NCBI RefSeq assembly: GCF_039822625.1
Contig: NZ_JBDLLG010000024.1
Span: 26,311-90,310, forward strand
Length of the DNA stretch: 64,000 nt
From: Marinimicrobium locisalis
GTDB lineage: Bacteria; Pseudomonadota; Gammaproteobacteria; Pseudomonadales; Cellvibrionaceae
Direction of reading: 5' to 3'
Below are positions 8,396 to 17,760 of the stretch, in pieces; positions within the stretch are counted from its first letter, which is position 1, and every line of letters begins with the position of its first letter. The position numbers and the translations under genes are program-made. The notes under the pieces are model-generated. The model was not told where the DNA came from and ran no database searches. It saw nothing but the letters and a program-made list of their open reading frames with translations.

Positions 8396-8806
8396 ATGCT
8401 CAACCCCATGCTAGCCCTCATGTTCTGGACTCTCTGCGTCGCACTCTACCTACTCACCTTGCGGATTCGAGCGGTTCGCCGGGGCGATGCCTCGCTGGGC
8501 TACTTCCGCCTCTACACCGACGCTCAAAAAGCACCCCCTGCGGCCGCCATCGCCGCCTCAAAGCACTACGACAACCTCTTCCAGGTGCCCGTTCTGTTCT
8601 ACCTGGCCTGCGTCACCGCCCTAGCCCTGGGGCTGCCCGGCGCGCCGGTGCTGGCCTGGGCCTTCGTTCTACTGCGCCTCATCCACGGATTCATCCACAT
8701 GAGCTACAACAACGTAATGCACAGACTTGTCGCTTTTTTGGCGGGCAACCTCGTCCTGCTGGGCATCTGGGTCCTGATCGCCCTTCAGGTAAGCAGCCGA
8801 GGGTAA
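8396..8806 (+). CDS. MAPEG family membrane protein
   Basis: A protein of about 136 residues with four hydrophobic segments, typical of the membrane-associated eicosanoid and glutathione metabolism family. Support comes from LRIRAVRRGDA, the ASKHYDNLFQVPVLFY segment after the first helix, and RLIHGFIHMSYNNVMHRL before the last helix. The ATG at 8396 was chosen because AGGG lies nine bases upstream; an ATG two codons earlier is possible but too close to that sequence. Longer frames beginning upstream would run through palindromic element B and are not believable. Bacterial MAPEG proteins are often annotated as glutathione-transferase-like without a proven substrate. Confidence 0.82.
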   Translation: MLNPMLALMFWTLCVALYLLTLRIRAVRRGDASLGYFRLYTDAQKAPPAAAIAASKHYDNLFQVPVLFYLACVTALALGLPGAPVLAWAFVLLRLIHGFIHMSYNNVMHRLVAFLAGNLVLLGIWVLIALQVSSRG

Positions 8807-8883
8807 CTCCAGTTTGGCATTGGAGAAACCTACGCCAAACCCGTAAAATGGCGGCCTCACTTGTTCAGAGCACGACATCCTAG

Positions 8884-11800
8884 ATGATACCGAGCATTCG
8901 CCACACCTCCCCCGTCCAACGCCGCTACCTCGCCTTTATCGAGGCACTGCGGCAGTCCGACTTCCAGGGCGACCTCAACCCCGACTACGCCAACCGCACA
9001 GTGCTGGCCACGGACAATTCCATCTACCAGATACTGCCCCAGGGCGTGATCTACCCCAAAACCGTGGACGACCTGGTGATTTTGACGACACTCAGCCATC
9101 AACCGGAGTTTCGTGACATCGTCCTGGGCCCCCGCGGCGGCGGCACCGGCACCAATGGCCAGTCCCTCACCGACGGCCTGGTGGTGGACACCTCCAAGCA
9201 CATGAACCACATCCTCGAAATCAACGTCGAGGAGCGCTGGGTGCGGGTCCAGTGTGGCGTGGTGAAAGACCAGTTAAACCAAGCGCTCAAACCCCACGGT
9301 TTGTTCTTTGCCCCCGAACTGTCCACCAGCAACCGGGCCACCATCGGCGGCATGATCAACACCGACGCCTCCGGCCAGGGCTCCTGCCGGTACGGCAAGA
9401 CCCGAGACCACGTGCTCGAGTTGCATACCGTTTTTCTGGACGGCAGTGACTGGCGCTCGCGCCCCATGGATGACGCCGAGCTGACCGAAGTCAGCCAGCG
9501 GGAGGACCGAGTGGGCGAGGTGCACCGCACCGTTAACCAAATCTACACCGACCACGCCGAACAGATTGAAGCACGCTTCCCGAAACTGAACCGCTGCCTG
9601 ACCGGCTACGACCTGGCTCATATTCGCACTCCCGAGGGCCGCTTTGACCTGAACAGCGTCCTGTGCGGCAGCGAAGGCACCCTCGGTTTTATTGCCGAGG
9701 CCAAGCTCAACGTCTTGCCCATTCCCAAGGTCTCGGCATTGGTGAACGTCAACTACAAAGACTTTAATGCCGCCTTGCGGGATGCCACCGAACTGATGAA
9801 GGCGGAGCCCACCTCCATCGAAACCGTGGACTCCAAGGTGCTCAACCTGGCGATGAACGACATCGTTTGGCACAGCGTCTCGGAATTCTTTCCGCCCTCC
9901 TCCTCCGGCGAGCCTATTCAGGGTATCAACCTGGTGGAGTACACCGCCGATACCGAAACAGACCTTGAAGCGGCGGTAAAACGCCTGACCGATCAGCTGG
10001 ACGCGGAGCAGGACACCAGCAGCGGCCGAATGGGCTACAGCCTGGCCTGGGGGTCGGAGTCCGTAGCGAAAATCTGGGCCATGCGCAAGAAATCCGTAGG
10101 CCTACTCGGCAACGCCGAAGGCGAAGCTCGGCCCATTCCCTTCGTGGAAGATACCGCCGTGCCGCCGGAGAACCTGGCGGATTTTATTATGGAGTTTCGC
10201 GCCGCCCTGGATAAGCGCGGGCTGACCTACGGCATGTTCGGCCACGCCGACGCCGGTGTACTGCATGTGCGCCCCGCCATCGACATGAAAGACCCGGAAC
10301 AGGAAGCGTTGATTCGCCCCATTACCGATGAGGTGGTCGCCCTGGTCAAAAAATACAACGGCCTGCTCTGGGGCGAACATGGCAAAGGCGTGCGCGCCGA
10401 ATACGCACCGGAGTTTTTTGGCGAGCTTTACCCTCAGTTGCAACGCCTAAAAGCCTGCTTCGACCCGAACAACCAACTCAACCCCGGCAAAATTGCCACC
10501 CCCAAGGCGGAGCTGGAGCTGCTGACCATTGACGGAGTCACCACCCGCGGCCAACAGGATCGGAAAATTCCGGTCCAGGTTTGGGAGGGCTACAGCGAAG
10601 GCATGCACTGTAACGGCAACGGCCAGTGCCACAACTGGAACCCGAACGATGCCATGTGCCCCTCCTGGAAAGGCACCCGCTTGCGCACCCACACCCCCAA
10701 GGGCCGAGCGTCTCTGGTGCGTGAGTGGTTAAAGCAATTGGGAGAACGGGACGTCAACGCGATTGAGGAAAGCGAGGCCACTCGCAAGCAATCATTTCTG
10801 ACAAGCTTCCCCTCGCGACTGAAAAATACCCTGGCAAAAAGGCGCGATGAATACGACTTCTCCCACGAAGTGCACGAGTCCATGATGGGCTGCCTGGCCT
10901 GCAAGTCCTGCACTGGCCAGTGCCCGATCAAAGTAGACGTACCCAGTTTCCGCAGCAAATTTTTGGAACTCTACTACGGTCGTTACCTGCGTCCGCTAAA
11001 AGATTATTTTATCGGCGGACTGGAATACATGGTCCCCACCCTGGCCCGTGTGCCCTGGCTCTACAACGGGCTGATGAAACCGCGCTTTATGCAGGCCATC
11101 ATGGCTAAGGTCGCCGGCATGGTGGACAGCCCCTTGCTCACGGGGGTGTCGCTGGATAATGCCCTGCAGGAGCGTCGTATTCGCTATGCCAGCACGGCGA
11201 ACATTGACGCCCTGACTCAAGAGGAGCGCGACAACGCGGTCATTCTGGTTCAGGATGCCTTTACCAGCTACTTTGAAACTCAGATGGTATTGGACAGCCT
11301 CGACCTGCTCACCAAGCTGGGCTTCACCCCGCTGGTGGCGCCGTTCAAACCCAATGGCAAACCACTGCACGTGCACGGCTTCCTGGGCCCCTTTGCCAAA
11401 GCCGCGGTAAAAAACGCCGGGCATTTGAACGAATTGGCGCGCAGCGGCATTCCGCTGGTAGGACTGGAGCCGTCCATGACGCTGGCCTATCGCAGCGAAT
11501 ACCAGAAAGTACTGGGCAAAGAAGCGCCAGAAGTCGCATTGATTCAGGAGTGGCTGGCGCAGCAGGGCGAGCAATTGGAGCCGCGCAAGGACTTGCTGGA
11601 GCCCAATACGTTCGCCCTGCTGGCCCACTGCACGGAGAAAACCAACGCCGCCGCGTCGATCAAAGATTGGCAGTCGGTGTTCGCCGCCCTGGGTCAAAAG
11701 CTCGAGGTGGTCGATGTGGGTTGTTGCGGCATGGCCGGCACCTACGGGCACGAAGCCAGCAATGTGGAAACCTCGAAGAAAATATACGGTTTATCTTGGG

Positions 11801-11931
11801 CCGACGTGGTCAACAAACCGGAAAATGCGGGCAAGCTGACCGCGACCGGTTATTCCTGTCGCAGCCAGGCGAAGCGAATTGACAGCGCGTCGATTCCCCA
11901 CCCATTGCAGGTGTTGTTGGCGCAGATGTAA
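8884..11931 (+). CDS. ydiJ: FAD/Fe-S D-2-hydroxyglutarate dehydrogenase, YdiJ family
   Basis: The 1015-residue length matches YdiJ. The N-terminal half is a vanillyl-alcohol-oxidase-type FAD domain with the flavin loop GPRGGGTGTNGQ near residues 82-93 and the matching C-terminal cap domain. A middle cysteine cluster (Cys576, Cys582, Cys592) is followed by a ferredoxin-type 4Fe-4S motif with Cys670, Cys673, Cys676 and Cys680 (CLACKSCTGQCP). A CCG-type domain (GCCGMAGTYGHE) lies near the end. YdiJ-type enzymes oxidise D-2-hydroxyglutarate, a by-product of SerA, to 2-oxoglutarate; related D-lactate dehydrogenases share the layout, so the substrate is inferred. It is probably monocistronic. Confidence 0.92.
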   Translation: MIPSIRHTSPVQRRYLAFIEALRQSDFQGDLNPDYANRTVLATDNSIYQILPQGVIYPKTVDDLVILTTLSHQPEFRDIVLGPRGGGTGTNGQSLTDGLVVDTSKHMNHILEINVEERWVRVQCGVVKDQLNQALKPHGLFFAPELSTSNRATIGGMINTDASGQGSCRYGKTRDHVLELHTVFLDGSDWRSRPMDDAELTEVSQREDRVGEVHRTVNQIYTDHAEQIEARFPKLNRCLTGYDLAHIRTPEGRFDLNSVLCGSEGTLGFIAEAKLNVLPIPKVSALVNVNYKDFNAALRDATELMKAEPTSIETVDSKVLNLAMNDIVWHSVSEFFPPSSSGEPIQGINLVEYTADTETDLEAAVKRLTDQLDAEQDTSSGRMGYSLAWGSESVAKIWAMRKKSVGLLGNAEGEARPIPFVEDTAVPPENLADFIMEFRAALDKRGLTYGMFGHADAGVLHVRPAIDMKDPEQEALIRPITDEVVALVKKYNGLLWGEHGKGVRAEYAPEFFGELYPQLQRLKACFDPNNQLNPGKIATPKAELELLTIDGVTTRGQQDRKIPVQVWEGYSEGMHCNGNGQCHNWNPNDAMCPSWKGTRLRTHTPKGRASLVREWLKQLGERDVNAIEESEATRKQSFLTSFPSRLKNTLAKRRDEYDFSHEVHESMMGCLACKSCTGQCPIKVDVPSFRSKFLELYYGRYLRPLKDYFIGGLEYMVPTLARVPWLYNGLMKPRFMQAIMAKVAGMVDSPLLTGVSLDNALQERRIRYASTANIDALTQEERDNAVILVQDAFTSYFETQMVLDSLDLLTKLGFTPLVAPFKPNGKPLHVHGFLGPFAKAAVKNAGHLNELARSGIPLVGLEPSMTLAYRSEYQKVLGKEAPEVALIQEWLAQQGEQLEPRKDLLEPNTFALLAHCTEKTNAAASIKDWQSVFAALGQKLEVVDVGCCGMAGTYGHEASNVETSKKIYGLSWADVVNKPENAGKLTATGYSCRSQAKRIDSASIPHPLQVLLAQM

Positions 11932-11965
11932 TTATTTATAACCAAAGTGGATAGTTGGAGAGCCC

Positions 11966-12086
11966 GGCCCGAGGAGGGGTAGACCGGTTGTAGACCCGCC
12001 GTGAACCCATCCCTGGGGGCTTCTCATCGGCATCCATGCCTCAGAGAGTCTACAACCGGTCTACCCCTCCCCGGGCCTCAGTGCCA
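11966..12086 (+). repeat. Palindromic element, copy C
   Basis: Perfect 23-bp arms at 11973-11995 and 12048-12070, extended to 30 bases with one mismatch. The 58-base core differs from copy A at a single position (GTGAACCC instead of GTAAACCC), while the arms share no similarity with those of A. The tail motif CCTCAGTGCCA is at 12076-12086. It lies about 40 bases after the ydiJ stop codon. Confidence 0.88.
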
Positions 12087-12147
12087 ACTTTGAGCTTACA
12101 TGTCTTTATTTGGACCGATTGATACACCGACGCGACGAATACGGGAT

Positions 12148-12270
12148 GTAGGGCACGGTAAGGCGTCAGCCGCCACCTGCCAGAAAAACGTAACGGCGCG
12201 ATGATTGTGCGGCCGGCAATGTGGTTCGGGGTCGATGGTAGGTGGCGGCTGACGCCTTACCGTACCCTAC
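12148..12270. repeat. Unrelated 35-base inverted repeat (MITE- or REP-like)
   Basis: Arms at 12148-12182 and 12236-12270 match at 33 of 35 positions and begin and end GTAGGG/CCCTAC. The internal motif is GGTAAGGCGTCAGCCGCCAC and the loop is 53 bases. It has neither the core nor the tail motif of the neighbouring elements. It could be a miniature transposable element or a REP-type palindrome; no transposase is near. Confidence 0.7.
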
Positions 12271-12375
12271 GATTCAAATCACCAAGGGCAATTCAAACCA
12301 CAGCGGATGGCTACGCCCTCGATTCAGTCGTTTGAGCATTGAGAAAACGGAAACTGAACTCCATATCTAGAGGAG

Positions 12376-12544
12376 TGGCACAGAGGGCTGTGGAGGGTGC
12401 GGCCTTTCAAGACCGTGGAGCGCGGGACTCGCGATTCGAGCCCCCAGGGGCCGCTTTTTGGCATCCATGCCATCGCGGCATTCGTGCATCCATGCACATC
12501 ACGTATTCACGGCGTGTCTTGAAAGGCCGCACCCTCCACAGCCC
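12376..12544 (-). repeat. Palindromic element, copy D (expanded core)
   Basis: Perfect 29-bp arms at 12385-12413 and 12516-12544. On the minus strand the core begins GACACGCCGTGAA and ends GCTCCACGGTC like copy B, but about 50 extra bases are inserted in the middle. The insert carries two small hairpins, seen on the plus strand as GGCATCCATGCC (12460-12471) and TGCATCCATGCA (12485-12496). The tail motif here is CCTCTGTGCCA, one base from the others. Confidence 0.86.
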
Positions 12545-12579
12545 GACCCAACTACACCCCCTCCCCATGGAGACGAAGT

Positions 12580-13587
12580 ATGCAACTCCAAGAAAAGAAA
12601 TTCTCCTTACTAGAACTCGCTTCGGTTAGAGAAGACGGTTCCATCACCGAGACGTTACAAGACAGCCTCCAGTACGCCCACAAAGCCGACGAACTCGGGT
12701 TTGAGCGATTCTGGCTCGCCGAACACCACAACATGGAAGGCATCGCCAGTGCCGCCACCTCCGTACTCATCGGCTACATCGCCGGCGGCACCCAACACAT
12801 CAAAGTCGGCTCCGGCGGCATCATGCTGCCCAACCACCCCCCGCTGGTCATTGCCGAACAATTTGGCACCCTCGCCAGCCTCTACCCCGGCCGCATCGAA
12901 CTGGGCCTGGGCCGGGCGCCCGGCACCGACGCCATCACCATGCGCGCCCTGCGCCGAGACATGCGCGCGGCGGACGACTTCCCCCAAGAAGTCGGAATTC
13001 TTCAGCAGCTACTCGCCCCATTAAAACCGGGGCAAAAACTCAAAGCCATCCCCGGCGCCGGCACCGAAGTCCCCCTCTGGTTGTTGGGCTCCAGTCTGTT
13101 CAGTGCTCAACTTGCCGCGCAAAAAGGCCTACCCTACGCCTTCGCCGGCCACTTCGCCCCGCGCCTGGTGCGCGAAGCGCTGCACGTGTATCGGGAAAAC
13201 TTCCAACCCTCTGAGGTACTGGAAAAACCCTACGCCATTCTGGGCATTCCTCTGGTGGCGGCCGATACCGACGCCGAAGCCCGCTACCTGGCCACCACCA
13301 GCCACCAGCGCATACTGGCCCTGCTGCGCGGCCAACCCCTCTGGCTAAAGCCACCCGTGGAGGACATGACACCGCTCTGGTCGCCGGAAGAGGAAGCCGC
13401 CGTCAAAGACTTCCTGGGCCTAGCCGTAGTGGGGAGCCCCGATACGGTTCGGGAGGAGCTCGAAGCACTGGCGCGGGAACTTCCGTTTGATGAATTTATG
13501 TTCACCATCGATATGTATGACCCGAACCAGCGACAACACGCCCTGGAGCTTCTGGCGCAAGTGAAGGCATCACTCACCAACGACTGA
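12580..13587 (+). CDS. yhbW: LLM-class flavin-dependent oxidoreductase, YhbW-like
   Basis: A 335-residue bacterial-luciferase-like barrel, the same length as E. coli YhbW. Family stretches are ADELGFERFWLAEHHNMEGIASAATSV cut by HH, then KVGSGGIMLPNHPPLVIAEQFGTL and PGRIELGLGRAPG in the first half. It should bind FMN and act as a monooxygenase or reductase on an unknown substrate. The ATG at 12580 has GGAG about ten bases upstream. The start lies 35 bases after palindromic copy D, so D may be in the leader or promoter region. No partner flavin reductase is adjacent. Confidence 0.88.
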   Translation: MQLQEKKFSLLELASVREDGSITETLQDSLQYAHKADELGFERFWLAEHHNMEGIASAATSVLIGYIAGGTQHIKVGSGGIMLPNHPPLVIAEQFGTLASLYPGRIELGLGRAPGTDAITMRALRRDMRAADDFPQEVGILQQLLAPLKPGQKLKAIPGAGTEVPLWLLGSSLFSAQLAAQKGLPYAFAGHFAPRLVREALHVYRENFQPSEVLEKPYAILGIPLVAADTDAEARYLATTSHQRILALLRGQPLWLKPPVEDMTPLWSPEEEAAVKDFLGLAVVGSPDTVREELEALARELPFDEFMFTIDMYDPNQRQHALELLAQVKASLTND

Positions 13588-13696
13588 GGCAAGCGCGCTC
13601 CGCCTGGCGATTCAAATCTGCTATCATCCCGCGCTTGAGGGGCCTTTGGGCCACTGCTCACTCTTCGTCTGGGACACACAACCGGAAACATTGCTT

Positions 13697-14800
13697 ATGC
13701 CTCTTGCCGATGCTGTACTGGCCGTCAATAACGACCTGCCCATTCGCACTGACCAGCCGGTCCATAGCGGTAAAGTGCGCTCTGTTTACTGGCTCAATGC
13801 CACGGACAGCGCCCGGCTAATTAAAGAGAAAGGCTACCCGGTTGCCCCCGACACACCGCTGGCCATCATGGTCATCAGTGACCGTATCTCCGCCTTTGAA
13901 TGCCTGTGGAAGGGCGAAGGCGGCATGGAAGGCATCCCCGGCAAGGGCGCGGCACTCAACGCCATCTCCAACCATTGGTTCCGACGCTTTCGCGAAGAAG
14001 GCTTGGCCGATAGCCACATTTTGGACATCCCTCACCCCTTGGTTTGGATTGTCCAAAAGGCCAAACCGGTCATGGTGGAAGCGATTTGTCGGCAGTACAT
14101 CACCGGCTCCATGTGGCGCGCCTACGCCAAGGGCGAGCGCACATTCTGCGGCATTACTCTGCCGGAGGGACTGGAACGCGACCAGAAACTACCGGAGCTA
14201 TTGGTGACCCCTTCAACAAAAGGGATCCTTAAAGGCTTGGAAGGCGTGCCGGAGGCGGATGATGTGAACGTCAGCCGCGCCGACCTCGAGCGCCATTACC
14301 AAGCCTTTAATTTTCGCCAGCCCGAAGACATTGACCATTACGAACGGCTGCTAAAAGAGGGCTTTCACGTCATAAGCCGGGAACTGGCCAAGATCGATCA
14401 AATCTTCGTGGATACCAAATTCGAATTTGGTTACGTCCGTGACACCAACGGAAAAGACAAATTGATTTACATGGACGAAGTTGGCACCCCGGACTCTTCC
14501 CGCATTTGGGACGGCCCCCGCTACCGCGAAGGCCAAATCGTGGAACAGTCCAAAGAAGCCTTTCGTCAGGCCCTGCTACACTACTTTGGTGACCCGGACG
14601 TCCTGCTCGATAAAAACCGCATGAGCGAGCGCACCGCGCTGGCACAGCGGACCGAATTGCCCAGGGATTTAATGATGCGTGTCTCCGATACTTACGTCGC
14701 GCTCGCCGAAAAAATCATCGGCGCGCCACTGACGCTGTCGGATAACCCTCGGGCGGAAATTATCGACACACTGCGGACCCATTACGGCCTGATCGACTGA
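13697..14800 (+). CDS. purC: Phosphoribosylaminoimidazole-succinocarboxamide synthase (SAICAR synthetase)
   Basis: This enzyme joins aspartate to CAIR in purine synthesis with ATP. The protein is 367 residues, the longer form of PurC found in a subset of proteobacteria and in eukaryote-like versions, rather than the 237-residue E. coli type. Supporting stretches: VHSGKVRSVYWL, VISDRISAFECLWKGEGGMEGIPGKGAALNAISNHWF cut at its centre, VEAICRQYITGSMWRAYAKGER, and DEVGTPDSSRIWDG. The ATG at 13697 has GGAAA eight bases upstream; a longer in-frame start adds residues not typical of the family. The other pur genes in the window (purH, purD) are 40 kb away. Confidence 0.95.
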   Translation: MPLADAVLAVNNDLPIRTDQPVHSGKVRSVYWLNATDSARLIKEKGYPVAPDTPLAIMVISDRISAFECLWKGEGGMEGIPGKGAALNAISNHWFRRFREEGLADSHILDIPHPLVWIVQKAKPVMVEAICRQYITGSMWRAYAKGERTFCGITLPEGLERDQKLPELLVTPSTKGILKGLEGVPEADDVNVSRADLERHYQAFNFRQPEDIDHYERLLKEGFHVISRELAKIDQIFVDTKFEFGYVRDTNGKDKLIYMDEVGTPDSSRIWDGPRYREGQIVEQSKEAFRQALLHYFGDPDVLLDKNRMSERTALAQRTELPRDLMMRVSDTYVALAEKIIGAPLTLSDNPRAEIIDTLRTHYGLID

Positions 14801-14894
14801 CCCGAATGCCCGGAGCGTCACATTGTGAACCGCCGAGCTGGAGTACAATAAGTCGCACGGATTTCCAATAGTCAATAATTGAGCTGACACTGCT

Positions 14895-17675
14895 ATGGCA
14901 CCACTGAAGCGTTTATTCGGCGCCCGAAACCGCCAACCCTCACTGGACGAACAAATCCAGGCGCTTGAAAACCGCTCGGAATCCGAGCTACTGGCGCTAG
15001 TGCAAAGTGACACCCAGGAGGCCCTGCGAGAGGCCGCCCTTAACCATCTCAGCTATAACCAGACGCTGCTGAACCTTTCCCTGGGCAATGGCAAAGGGCG
15101 CTTGCAGCAAGCGGCCCGCAAACGCATCGGCCAGTTGTTGGAAGAAGAGCACCTGACGTTGGACGAACTGGGCAAGGTGGTTTCGGACGAAGCTCAATTG
15201 CTCGCGCTCAGTAGCTATTCCGCCCGCGCCGGGCAACAGGTACTGAAGCAAATTAACGAGCCCGAGGTATTGTTGGAGCTGGCGATTCACGGCGCCAGCA
15301 TTCAAATCCGCCGCGCCGCGGCGGAAAAAATCACCACCCGCGCCGAGCTGGAACAGCTCCAGAAGGCCGCCCAAGGGCGAGACAAAACCGTGTACAAACT
15401 GGCCAAGCAGCGGCTCGAGGCATTCAAGGCCGAAGATGCTCGCCGGGCCGAGGCCGAGGCCCAAGCGCTGGTCATCTGCCAAAAACTGGAACAGCTACTG
15501 AAAGCGGAAAATGACCCTCAGTTTGACGCCAAACTCGATAAACTTCAGCAGGACTGGCGCGATTTATCCGTGGAGCCGCCCGAGCCGCTGAAGCAGCGCT
15601 ACCAGAACGCGTTCGACGCCTATCGCCAGCGCGAGTCCGAGCGCGCCGCCGAACAAGCCCAACTGGCTGCCCAGGCCGAAGCCGAAGCGGCAGAGAAAGC
15701 CGAGCGTCGAGCCCGGGCGGAAAAACTCGAAGGCGAGATCCACGAGCTGCGTGCACAACTTTATCAGGCCACCGCCGAGCAACTTCACGAAGCCCGGTGG
15801 GACGAGCAACTGCAAAGCCTGTCCGATTCACTAAAAGCGTTGGATCGCGAGGTGCTCTCCGACAAGGCGAGAAGCCGCGTCGAGCGTGAACACGCCCGAG
15901 CCTCCGAACTTCTGAGCCAGCTGCGCGAAAAAGGCGCCCTGCCCGACTGGCTGGAGCGTTGGCACAGTGAAGAGGCCGACCAACGGCAGCAGGCTCGCCA
16001 GGCACTGAAACAATTGCTGAAAGGCGCTCGCCAGTGGCCTGACGCCCCGGAGGCCATTGCCACCGTCCTCAACGAACTCAGACAAGCGGAAGAGGCCGAG
16101 CAGGCGGAGTTTCAGGCCCAACGGAAGCAACAGCGCGAACTGGAAGGGTTGGTGCGCCAAGGGTTAAGCGCCGCCCAACGCGGACAGGTTCGCCGTGCCC
16201 GTGGCCTGCATCGGGCCAGCCAGGAAAAGCGAGAAGGCGTCGACCACGTGCCCGCCCACCTGAGCGGCAAGCTCGAAGAGCTGGATCAGGCCATTGAGCG
16301 GCTGAGCGACTGGCACGAGTTCGCAGTAACTCCGAAAAAAGAGGCACTGATCCGCTCCATGGAGGCGCTGGAAAAAAGCCAGATGAACCCGGAGGAGTTG
16401 GCCCGGAAAATTCATCACTTGCAGGACGACTGGCGCGAAGTCAGCAAAGGCGTCCCCCACCACGACGAAGACTTGTGGCACCAGTTCCAGGAAGCCTCTC
16501 ACCGGGCTTTCGAGCCCTGCAAGGAGTTTTTTGAAGCCCAGGCCCGCGAGCGCGAAGCCAACCAGGCCAAACGGGAAGAGCTGATCGAACAGGTCCAGCT
16601 TTACCTCGATGGTTACCACTGGGACTCCCCGGTGTGGAAAGACGTCGAACATACATTGAAGCAGGCCCGCCGGGAGTGGCGCGACGCCTGGCCGGTCCCC
16701 CGGCAGGCCATCAAGGCCCAGGAAGGGCGGTTCGAGCCCCTAATGGAACAGCTGCACGCCAAACTCAGCGAAGGCTACGAGGCCCACCGAGCCACCAAGG
16801 AAGCGCTGGTCGCCCGTGCAAAAGAGCTCAGCGAACTGAGTGATCTTCAGCAGGCCATTGAAGGGGCCAAGCAGTTGCAAGCGCAATGGAAAGAAGTGGG
16901 GCAGTGCCGCCCTCGGGAAGACCAGGCGCTATGGAAACAATTCCGCGCATACTGCGATGCCATTTTTGCCCGCCGCCAGGAACAGTTTGAGGCCGCCGAC
17001 CAGGAACGCCAGGCCAATGCCGATCGGGCTCAGGAGCTGATCGCACAACTGAAACAACTCGAGCCCGAAGCCCAAAGCGGCGCCGTTCGCGGCCAGATTG
17101 AAGCGCTGAAAACCGAGTTTCGTAACCTGGGGCCCCTGCCCCGCGCCCAGATGGAAGGCATTAACGACGATTGGCAGAAAACGCTGAAGGGGCTGGACCA
17201 GAAGCGACGCCAGGCCCATTCCCAGGCGCGTGAACGCCAGCGTCAGCAGTTGTTTAACGCCGCCGAGGCGGTGCGCGCCCTGGAGCTGGCCAGCCTGGAA
17301 GACAGAGGCACCACGGCCGCTCGGGAAGAGGCGGAAATAGCGATGGAAGCCGTTGAGCAGTGGCCGGGCAACAGCCGCGAACAACTCGAGCAACGCTTGC
17401 AACACATAGAGGACCTTACCCCGACCGAGCAGCAAGGCAACCTGGAGCGGCTGCGCCTGCTCTGCATTCGTGCTGAAATTCTCACCGGGCGGGAAACGCC
17501 GGAAGAAGATAAAGCGCTGCGTATGGAACATCAAATGCAGCAACTGCAGCAGGGGCTGGGCAAGGAACAGGACACCGCCGAACAACTCCTACAGGAATGG
17601 CTAAGCGTGGGCGGCGTGGCCGACCCGGAATACTCCAAACTCCTAGCTCGCTTCCAAGCCAACCTGGAGGACTGA
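14895..17675 (+). CDS. DUF349 repeat coiled-coil protein
   Basis: A 926-residue, strongly alpha-helical protein rich in Glu, Gln, Ala and Arg. Repeats of about 75 residues around W-R-E-V-G and LWKQFRAYCDAIFARRQEQ match DUF349 (for example near residues 560-800). The first 180 residues look like HEAT-type helical repeats (EALREAALNHL, QIRRAAAEKI). DUF349 proteins of this length are widespread in marine gammaproteobacteria, with no established function known to me. No signal peptide or membrane span is present. It is followed after 85 bases by a membrane protein on the same strand, which may be linked. Confidence 0.85.
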   Translation: MAPLKRLFGARNRQPSLDEQIQALENRSESELLALVQSDTQEALREAALNHLSYNQTLLNLSLGNGKGRLQQAARKRIGQLLEEEHLTLDELGKVVSDEAQLLALSSYSARAGQQVLKQINEPEVLLELAIHGASIQIRRAAAEKITTRAELEQLQKAAQGRDKTVYKLAKQRLEAFKAEDARRAEAEAQALVICQKLEQLLKAENDPQFDAKLDKLQQDWRDLSVEPPEPLKQRYQNAFDAYRQRESERAAEQAQLAAQAEAEAAEKAERRARAEKLEGEIHELRAQLYQATAEQLHEARWDEQLQSLSDSLKALDREVLSDKARSRVEREHARASELLSQLREKGALPDWLERWHSEEADQRQQARQALKQLLKGARQWPDAPEAIATVLNELRQAEEAEQAEFQAQRKQQRELEGLVRQGLSAAQRGQVRRARGLHRASQEKREGVDHVPAHLSGKLEELDQAIERLSDWHEFAVTPKKEALIRSMEALEKSQMNPEELARKIHHLQDDWREVSKGVPHHDEDLWHQFQEASHRAFEPCKEFFEAQAREREANQAKREELIEQVQLYLDGYHWDSPVWKDVEHTLKQARREWRDAWPVPRQAIKAQEGRFEPLMEQLHAKLSEGYEAHRATKEALVARAKELSELSDLQQAIEGAKQLQAQWKEVGQCRPREDQALWKQFRAYCDAIFARRQEQFEAADQERQANADRAQELIAQLKQLEPEAQSGAVRGQIEALKTEFRNLGPLPRAQMEGINDDWQKTLKGLDQKRRQAHSQARERQRQQLFNAAEAVRALELASLEDRGTTAAREEAEIAMEAVEQWPGNSREQLEQRLQHIEDLTPTEQQGNLERLRLLCIRAEILTGRETPEEDKALRMEHQMQQLQQGLGKEQDTAEQLLQEWLSVGGVADPEYSKLLARFQANLED

Positions 17676-17760
17676 TCAAGGCGCCCTTTTTATCGGCGAA
17701 AGCGTAAAAACGCGCGCCAACTCGAATTAAGCCTGTGGGTGAGTTGGGTCTGGTAAGTTC

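Larger units (their letters stand above)
11932..12579. other. Gene-free region filled with hairpin elements
   Basis: This 648-base gap between ydiJ and the yhbW-like gene contains no convincing coding frame. It holds palindromic copies C and D and, between them, an unrelated hairpin with 35-base arms. The three structures occupy more than half of the gap, so it looks like a landing zone for such repeats. Confidence 0.8.

Noticed and set aside
6728..12544. The palindromic elements as a CRISPR array or as parts of an insertion sequence
   Set aside because: Only four copies lie far apart in both orientations with no spacer regularity, and no transposase or cas gene is present.
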